In this document: positions 57,497-64,000 of the stretch, one piece after another | Layout of the letters: each line of letters starts with the position of its first letter | How positions within the stretch are numbered: position 1 is the first letter of the stretch | Assembly (NCBI RefSeq): GCF_020510525.1 | Contig: NZ_CP075188.1 | Location: forward strand, 1,116,001-1,180,000 | Length of the DNA: 64,000 nucleotides | Origin: Quatrionicoccus australiensis | GTDB lineage: Bacteria; Pseudomonadota; Gammaproteobacteria; Burkholderiales; Rhodocyclaceae | Direction of reading: 5' to 3' | The notes under the pieces: generated by a model | Databases searched by the model: none | Told to the model about the DNA's origin: nothing | What the model saw: only the letters and a program-made list of their open reading frames with translations | Made by a program: the position numbers and the translations under genes

Positions 57497-58969
57497 TCAG
57501 GCCGAAACAAGGCGGATTCTGGAATTCTCGTGGTGGAGCGCCATCGGCAGGTAATTGCGGGCGAAGTCGGCCGCAAACAGGGCCTGCCCGAGGATTTTGG
57601 CCAATAAGGCTGCCGCCTTGCGGGCCAGCAACAGGGCCATCTTCTTCATGTTCTGACAGGCCGCCGAGAGCAGGCACTGCGCTTGCACCTTGGCCAAGCC
57701 GCGGAAGCGGGCGTAACGGTGGCCGTGCAACTCCTTGGCATCGGCAAAGCTGCGCTCCACTGTTTCCTTGCGCCGGGCGTACAGCCGTTTGCCCAGGTCG
57801 CTCAGGCGATTGGCGTTGATCGCTTCCTTGAAACCTTCCCAGAGATGCCGGGTCACGAGCTTCTGATGATTCCGGCTCTGCGTGCACTGCCCGCGCACGC
57901 CACAATCAGCGCAACGGGCGGGATTCGAGGCATATTCCCGATAGCCCAGCCGGTTGGTCGTCCGGTACGGCAGAACCTCCCCGGCCGGGCAGCGGTAGCA
58001 GTCCTGGACCGCATCGTAGAGATAGTCCCGCTTGTAGAAATAGCCATCGCGGTGTGTGGGTCGCTTGTAGCCCATCACCCCGAACAGTGCCCGCTCGAGA
58101 ATGCCCTTGCAGACTTGCGGGGTGAAATACCCGGCATCGAGCCCGACGGCGCCCACGGCCAGATCAAAGCGCTCCATGACCCGGTCCAGGCGGGCCAGAT
58201 AGGGCTGGCTGTCATGGACATTGCCCGGCGTGACATGGGTATCGACGATCAGGGCATGCACGCCATCGACAGTCCGGTGATCCAGATAGAAGAAGCCGGT
58301 CGGCTTGTTGTCGCGGGCCATGAAACCTGCGTCGGGATCGACCGTGCTGACCTTGACCTCCTTCAGTGGCGGTGTCGAATCATCGTCATCACGCTTGAGC
58401 GGCTTCTTGCCCGCGGCGGCACGATCCGCTTCGATGGCTGCATCCAGCTCGGCCAAATAGGCCGCCGGCGTTTGCTCGACCTGATGCACCTCGAAGTGCC
58501 GTTTGTTGGCATTCGCCTTCAGATGCGTGCTGTCCGTGTAAAGCACCCGCCCGCCAATCAGCTTGTGCTCAATGGCTTGCTCGACAATCCCGTCAAAGAT
58601 GCGTTGCTCAATGTCCGTCCCGACAAAGCGGCGACGCCGATTCTGCGACAGCGTCGAGGCATCCGGCACTTTGTCCGTCAGCCGAAAGCCGAGAAACCAG
58701 CGGTAAGCCACATTGACCTCGATTTCCTTCACCAGCCGTCGCTCGGAGCGAATCCCGAACAGGTAGCCAATGAACAGCATCTTGAACAACACCACCGGAT
58801 CAATCGCCGGTCGGCCATTGTTCTCGCAATACAGGTGCTGGGTCGCTTCACGAATGAAATCAAACCGGATGTGCTGGTCGAGCAGCCGGAGCAAGTGGTC
58901 TTTCGGGACCAATTGCTCCAACGTCACCATCTCCAGTTCCGTTTGGGCAGGGTAGGCAGGCTTGAGCAT
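57497..58969 (-). CDS. IS1182-family transposase
   Basis: A 490-residue DDE transposase, counted from the ATG at 58969 (MLKPAYPAQTELEMVTLEQLVPKDH in pieces). N-terminal DNA-binding region: HLLRLLDQHIRFDFIRE, then RPAIDPVVLFKMLFIGYLFGIRSERRL. Catalytic core features are LYTDSTHLKANANKR, VGLDAGYFTPQVCK and a C-terminal ETVERSFADAKELHGHRYARFRGL with the conserved Glu. A cysteine cluster (CYRCPAG, CADCGVRGQC) is typical of the family. It has full length with no frameshift, so it is probably active. A start at a TTG at 58999 is possible but less likely. Confidence 0.93.
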   Translation of the reverse strand: MLKPAYPAQTELEMVTLEQLVPKDHLLRLLDQHIRFDFIREATQHLYCENNGRPAIDPVVLFKMLFIGYLFGIRSERRLVKEIEVNVAYRWFLGFRLTDKVPDASTLSQNRRRRFVGTDIEQRIFDGIVEQAIEHKLIGGRVLYTDSTHLKANANKRHFEVHQVEQTPAAYLAELDAAIEADRAAAGKKPLKRDDDDSTPPLKEVKVSTVDPDAGFMARDNKPTGFFYLDHRTVDGVHALIVDTHVTPGNVHDSQPYLARLDRVMERFDLAVGAVGLDAGYFTPQVCKGILERALFGVMGYKRPTHRDGYFYKRDYLYDAVQDCYRCPAGEVLPYRTTNRLGYREYASNPARCADCGVRGQCTQSRNHQKLVTRHLWEGFKEAINANRLSDLGKRLYARRKETVERSFADAKELHGHRYARFRGLAKVQAQCLLSAACQNMKKMALLLARKAAALLAKILGQALFAADFARNYLPMALHHENSRIRLVSA

Positions 58970-58983
58970 GCCTGCATTATAAA

Positions 58984-59013
58984 AAAATAAAGCCCCCAAT
59001 CGCTTGGAGGCTT
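58984..59013 (-). terminator. Terminator inside the right end of the IS
   Basis: Read on the minus strand, AAAGCCTCC pairs with GGGGGCTTT and is followed by ATTTTTTTA. It faces inward and would stop transcripts coming from the Crp/Fnr gene. It overlaps the segment just upstream of the transposase start. Confidence 0.7.
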
Positions 59014-59027
59014 TGTCAGCGGTCTGA

Positions 59028-59047
59028 GGGGCGGTTTTTCCGCCCCT
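59028..59047. repeat. Right copy of the 20-bp hairpin flanking the IS
   Basis: Same arms as the left copy with loop TTTTT instead of ATTTT. On the plus strand it is followed by seven T, the original U-tract of the adhesin terminator. On the minus strand, the direction of the Crp/Fnr gene, it runs into the IS end without a U-tract. Confidence 0.8.
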
Positions 59048-59092
59048 TTTTTTATTTTTAGTTGTCTGCGAATTGAACCGGCTGGCCCGTCT

Positions 59093-59788
59093 TCAACTAT
59101 CGTGTGCCCGCAAGCCAGCGACATCGGGAATGCAGATCTTGCGTCCCTTGACGACAATCAGCCCGAGTTCGCTCAGTTCATGCAGGATGCGGGAAAAGTG
59201 TTCCTGGGTGAGGTTCAGGCGGGAGGCGATGATGCCCTTGCTGGTCGGCAGGGTGACGGCAATGTCGTTATCTGCCGTTGCATCTTCCGGAATGTCGCGC
59301 AGCAGGTAGCCGATGATGCGCTGCTTGCCGGAACGCAGGGAATAGGATTCGACGTCGTTCATCAACTGGTGCAGGCGCACCGCCATGCCGGCCAGCATCT
59401 TGCGGCAGAGGCGGGGGTCGCGCTCCAGTTCGGCGTAGATCACGGCTTTGGGGATGTGCAGCAGCAGCGAGTCGCTGAGGGCCTGGGCGAAGACGATGTA
59501 GGGCTTGTCCATGAACATGATGGCTTCGCCGAAGCTTTGTCCCTGGCTGATGATTTCGACGACCTTCTCGTTGCCTTGCGACGAAGTGAAAGCCAGTTTG
59601 ATCTGGCCGTAGACCAGCAGGTGAAAGCCGGTGCAGGGGTCGCCCTTGTGAAACAGGATGTCGCCCTTTGCCGCCTGGCTTTCGCGCGCGGAGGCGGCAA
59701 TGCGGGCAATTTCCTCCGGCGCCAGGCCGTTGAACAGTGGCAGGTGGGAAAGAAGGGCCTCGATGTTGATACGCGGATTGGCTGCCAT
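59093..59788 (-). CDS. Crp/Fnr-family transcriptional regulator
   Basis: A 231-residue regulator. An N-terminal cyclic-nucleotide-type beta-barrel (about 1-125; GDILFHKGDPCTGFHLLVYGQIKLA and GQSFGEAIMF in pieces) is joined by a dimerisation helix to a winged helix-turn-helix (TSKGIIASRLNLTQEHFSRILHELSELGLI in pieces). It lacks the N-terminal cysteine cluster of oxygen-sensing FNR, so it is more like the Dnr or other cysteine-free branch. The start is the ATG at 59788 (MAANPRINIEALL). It is divergent from the NYN-domain gene. Confidence 0.92.
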   Translation of the reverse strand: MAANPRINIEALLSHLPLFNGLAPEEIARIAASARESQAAKGDILFHKGDPCTGFHLLVYGQIKLAFTSSQGNEKVVEIISQGQSFGEAIMFMDKPYIVFAQALSDSLLLHIPKAVIYAELERDPRLCRKMLAGMAVRLHQLMNDVESYSLRSGKQRIIGYLLRDIPEDATADNDIAVTLPTSKGIIASRLNLTQEHFSRILHELSELGLIVVKGRKICIPDVAGLRAHDS

Positions 59789-59928
59789 GGGAGCTCGCTG
59801 GAAAGTGTCGCTGGATGGTGGCATTGCCCCGTCCGGCGAGCAATACCTCTTTCGGACTAGATGCGGATCACCGTCGGAGATACTCCCGCTGGCGGTATAC
59901 TCCGTCACCCTCTCTCTGGATGAACTTC

Positions 59929-61269
59929 ATGGCCGCACCCAACGATAATGTCAGCATGGCGCTGTTCTGCGATTTCGAAAATATCGCGCTTGGCGTCCGT
60001 GACGCCCAGTACGAAAAATTCGATATCCGCCCGGTTCTCGAGCGTCTGCTCGCCAAGGGCAGCATCGTCGTCAAGAAGGCCTATTGCGACTGGGAGCGTT
60101 ACAAGGGCTTCAAGGCCGCGATGCACGAGGCCAATTTCGAGCTGATCGAGATCCCGCATGTGCGCCAGTCCGGCAAGAACTCGGCCGACATCCGCATGGT
60201 GGTTGATGCGCTCGACCTCTGCTACACCAAGTCGCACGTCGATACCTTCGTGATCATCTCCGGCGATTCCGACTTCTCGCCGCTGGTTTCCAAGCTGCGC
60301 GAAAACGCCAAGCGGGTGATCGGCGTCGGCGTCAAACAGTCCTGTTCCGACCTGCTGGTCACCAATTGCGACGAATTCATCTACTACGACGACCTCGTGC
60401 GCGACCGCGACTCCAGCCGTGGCGGCCAGCGCCGCGAGCGCGAGAAGCGTTCGCCGGAAGAAGAAGCCAAGCGCAGCGAAAAGCAGGAAGAGCGCAAGAG
60501 CAAGGCGGTCGATATCGTCTCCACCACCTTCGTCGACCTGATCGCCGATCGCGGCGAGAGCGAGCGCATCTGGGCTTCGGTGCTCAAGGAAGTGGTCAAG
60601 CGCCGCAACCCCGGTTTCAACGAAAACTATTACGGCTTCCGCTCTTTCGGCAACCTGCTGGAAGAAGCGGCCGGCCGCGGTTTGCTCGGCTTCGGCCGTG
60701 ACGACAAGGGGGCCTATGTTTTCCGTGCGCCACAGCGTCCGGCCGTTGCTGAAACAGAGAGTGCCGGCGAAGTCCCTGCCGTCGCCGAAGTGCCAGCGGT
60801 CGACGTCACGGAAACGGCAAAAACCGAAACGCCAGCGTCCGAAGTCGAGACTTCCGGCAATCCGCGTCGCCGCGGTGGTCGCCGTTCGCGCAACGGCAAG
60901 GACAGAACGGCTCAGGCGGAAGTCGTCGTTGCGAACGAGGCTGTCGAGCTTGCCGCGCTCGAAGCGCCGGCATCGGTGAGCGAAGCCGCCGCCGTGGCAC
61001 CCGTTGCGCCGGAGTCAGCAGAAAGCGTCGAGGCCAAGCCGCGGCGTGGTGCCCGCAGGCCGCGCAAGGCTGCCGAGCCGGCTAAGGTCGACATGCCGGT
61101 GGCAGTCGAGGTGGCGGCAGCGGTCGACCCTGCGCCGAAGGAGAAAAAGGCGGCCAGCCGCAAGGCCAAGGACGGCGAGAAGAGCCCGGCCAAGCCCAAG
61201 GATGCTAAGCGTCCGGCCCGTACCCCGCGGGCACGCAAGCCGAAGGCGAGCGAGGCTGCAGAGAGCTGA
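59929..61269 (+). CDS. NYN-domain/OST-HTH protein with low-complexity tail
   Basis: A 446-residue protein. Residues ~1-155 form a NYN (PIN-like) ribonuclease-type domain with the acidic residues in LFCDFENIALG, SADIRMVVDALD and IISGDSDFSPLVSKLRE. A charged linker (about 160-190) leads to an OST-HTH/LOTUS RNA-binding module (VDLIADRGESERIWASVLKEVVKRRNP and GFRSFGNLLEEAAGRGLL in pieces). The last ~190 residues are Ala/Glu/Pro and then Lys/Arg/Ala-rich, probably disordered and nucleic-acid-binding. The start is taken at ATG 59929; ATG 59920 is also possible. Likely acts in RNA turnover or processing; substrate unknown. Confidence 0.88.
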   Translation: MAAPNDNVSMALFCDFENIALGVRDAQYEKFDIRPVLERLLAKGSIVVKKAYCDWERYKGFKAAMHEANFELIEIPHVRQSGKNSADIRMVVDALDLCYTKSHVDTFVIISGDSDFSPLVSKLRENAKRVIGVGVKQSCSDLLVTNCDEFIYYDDLVRDRDSSRGGQRREREKRSPEEEAKRSEKQEERKSKAVDIVSTTFVDLIADRGESERIWASVLKEVVKRRNPGFNENYYGFRSFGNLLEEAAGRGLLGFGRDDKGAYVFRAPQRPAVAETESAGEVPAVAEVPAVDVTETAKTETPASEVETSGNPRRRGGRRSRNGKDRTAQAEVVVANEAVELAALEAPASVSEAAAVAPVAPESAESVEAKPRRGARRPRKAAEPAKVDMPVAVEVAAAVDPAPKEKKAASRKAKDGEKSPAKPKDAKRPARTPRARKPKASEAAES

Positions 61270-61290
61270 GCCTCCCCGGAGATGCAGCAA

Positions 61291-61315
61291 GGGCAGCGCG
61301 AGCTGCCCTTTTTTT
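61291..61315 (+). terminator. Terminator after the NYN-domain gene
   Basis: The 7-bp stem GGGCAGC/GCTGCCC with loop GCGA is followed by seven T, 21 bp past the stop. Confidence 0.9.
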
Positions 61316-61326
61316 GTCTGCCGTCC

Positions 61327-61836
61327 TCAGATCACCTGCAGCAGCTTGCTGCGCAGCGATTCGGCCTCGCGTTTGCCTTCACGTGTCATCACGATGGTGT
61401 GATACCACTCGTCGTAGAGCGCCCGCAGACCCGCATGGCCGGCCGCCTCCTCGATGCGGTCGAGCAGCGAACTTGCACCGAGTGTGCCGTTGAAGGCTTT
61501 CAGCGTGTTGGTCATGAAATTGCGTGCCCGCTGCAGGTCGACCGGGTCGTGGTCGCCCGGCAATTCGCGAAAGGCGGTAATCGATGGCAGCGGCGCCTGT
61601 ACGGCCACATTCTGCCCGCCCTTGTCGGTCAGGCCGGCAAGTTCGATGTAGCCTTCCTCCTCCAGCATGCCCAAGGTGTGTTGCAAGTCGTCGGATTGCA
61701 GCATGCCGCGCAATTCGTCGACACTGCGTTTGCCATCCACAAAAATCAGCACCCGTCGGACGCGGGGCGTCAGCCCCCCGGCCTTGGTGGCGATTTCGTC
61801 ATGCCCCTTCGGGGTCTTGGCGAAAACAACGCCCAT
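61327..61836 (-). CDS. Conserved-looking protein of unknown function
   Basis: A 169-residue soluble protein that I cannot name. The N-terminal ~75 residues look like a small winged-helix module (TPRVRRVLIFVDGKRSVDELRG and LQHTLGMLEEEGYIELAG in pieces). The C-terminal part is helical (ARNFMTNTLKAFNG, LYDEWYHTIVMTREGKREAESL). Many betaproteobacteria carry similar regulator-like proteins of no assigned role. It is convergent with the NYN gene and lies downstream of panD behind a terminator. Confidence 0.75.
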   Translation of the reverse strand: MGVVFAKTPKGHDEIATKAGGLTPRVRRVLIFVDGKRSVDELRGMLQSDDLQHTLGMLEEEGYIELAGLTDKGGQNVAVQAPLPSITAFRELPGDHDPVDLQRARNFMTNTLKAFNGTLGASSLLDRIEEAAGHAGLRALYDEWYHTIVMTREGKREAESLRSKLLQVI

Positions 61837-61885
61837 GGTTTGTCTCCAGTGTTTTTATGAAATTCTGCGGGGCATTGTACACAAA

Positions 61886-61913
61886 GAAAAACCCGCCGGA
61901 GGGCGGGTTTTTT
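61886..61913 (-). terminator. Terminator after panD
   Basis: A 9-bp stem (AAACCCGCC/GGCGGGTTT) with a 4-nt loop. On the minus strand it is followed by TTTTTCTTT, and on the plus strand by TTTTTT. It closes the panB-panC-panD transcript. Confidence 0.85.
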
Positions 61914-61934
61914 CGGGTCCGGCGAACGACAGGA

Positions 61935-62318
61935 TCAGGCGGCGGCTTGCACCGGGATCTTGTGGCCGCGACGGACGATGCGGTTCTGCGAATCAACGTA
62001 AATCAGCTCCGGCTCGTGCTTGGCCAGTTCGACTTCGTTATAGACCGCAAAGGTCGCAATGATCAGGATGTCGCCAGGTGCAGCACGGCGGGCAGCCGAG
62101 CCGTTGACGGAGATGACGCCAGAACCACGTTCAGCACGAATTGCATAGGTGGTGAAACGCTCGCCATTGTTTACGTTCCAGATGTCGATCTGTTCGTATT
62201 CCTTGATGTTGGCGGCTTCGAGCAGGTCTTCATCAATGGCACAGGAACCCTCGTAGTGCAGGTCGGCGTGGGTTGCTGTCACGCGATGCAACTTGGATTT
62301 CAGCATTGTTCTCTGCAT
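61935..62318 (-). CDS. panD: Aspartate 1-decarboxylase
   Basis: A 127-residue pyruvoyl enzyme making beta-alanine from aspartate for pantothenate synthesis. Self-cleavage occurs at Gly24-Ser25 (HYEGSCAID), where Ser25 becomes the pyruvoyl group. With the start at [13 protein letters not shown] (ATG 62318) the numbering agrees with the E. coli enzyme; an ATG four codons upstream is less likely. It is the last gene of the pan block, 89 bp after panC. Confidence 0.95.
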   Translation of the reverse strand: MQRTMLKSKLHRVTATHADLHYEGSCAIDEDLLEAANIKEYEQIDIWNVNNGERFTTYAIRAERGSGVISVNGSAARRAAPGDILIIATFAVYNEVELAKHEPELIYVDSQNRIVRRGHKIPVQAAA

Positions 62319-62407
62319 GGTTTCACTCATCCAGATGGTTGGGGGATGCGAATTGTAGCCCCTACAAAACCGCTGTCAACGATCTTTTTATGCCCGGCGG
62401 AAGGGCG

Positions 62408-64000
<1,593 letters not shown>

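Larger units (their letters stand above)
57424..59027 (-). mobile_element. IS1182-family insertion sequence
   Basis: A 1604-bp element. The left end starts TCAGACTGCTGACGAACCCC. The right end, read inward on the minus strand, starts TCAGACCGCTGACAAAGCCT. The ends share about 18 of 22 positions as terminal inverted repeats. It holds a single transposase gene on the minus strand, two inward-facing terminators at its ends, and is flanked by a 20-bp direct repeat with one mismatch that is itself a hairpin. The element looks intact. Confidence 0.9.

Overview
The window reads as a chromosome segment of a GC-rich betaproteobacterium. The gene set (queA-tgt-yajC-secD-secF, a pair of cyanophycin synthetases, PPi-dependent phosphofructokinase beside a proton-pumping pyrophosphatase, bacteriohemerythrin, Fe-superoxide dismutase) fits Rhodocyclales of the Dechloromonas/Azonexus type. 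That placement is inferred from gene content and protein character, not from a marker comparison. Gene density is high. Most genes are housekeeping, with four specialised blocks.

Left part (1-16 kb). A membrane GGDEF protein with a degenerate signature is followed by a tight operon encoding a TonB-dependent receptor, a secreted beta-propeller phytase, TonB, ExbB and ExbD. This looks like a self-contained phytate or inositol-phosphate scavenging system with its own energy transducer. Next come a bacteriohemerythrin, the queA-tgt-yajC-secD-secF operon on the minus strand, a small exported protein with a duplicated helical motif, a tRNA-Leu(CAA), an orphan Rap1a/Tai-like protein and a SUMT methyltransferase.

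Middle (16-36 kb). A minus-strand cyanophycin block runs, in transcription order, ABC exporter with an N-terminal zinc ribbon, DUF1854 protein, short CphA' (lacking the last Mur-ligase domain) and full-length CphA. It is followed by small housekeeping genes (RluE-type pseudouridine synthase, DUF192 protein, ubiC, sodB, xseA). A plus-strand envelope run follows: exbB, exbD, lpxK, a Trm112-like zinc protein, kdsB, adk. The pyrophosphate pair pfp and hppA comes next. A perfect FNR-type box and a perfect DnaA box lie between xseA and exbB.

Right part (36-64 kb). A large-adhesin locus carries a LapB-like ABC exporter, a LapC-like membrane fusion protein, a LuxR-type regulator with a degenerate receiver, and a 5609-residue LapA/BapA-type adhesin. 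The adhesin has a retention module with a PAAG candidate LapG site, 24 nearly identical 429-bp repeats, 11 nearly identical 318-bp repeats, and a C-terminal RTX/type I secretion signal. An IS1182-family element sits exactly in the hairpin of the terminator behind the adhesin and appears to have duplicated that hairpin. Beyond it lie a Crp/Fnr regulator, a divergent NYN/OST-HTH RNA-processing-type protein, a small conserved protein of unknown role, and panB-panC-panD, with panB cut by the window edge.
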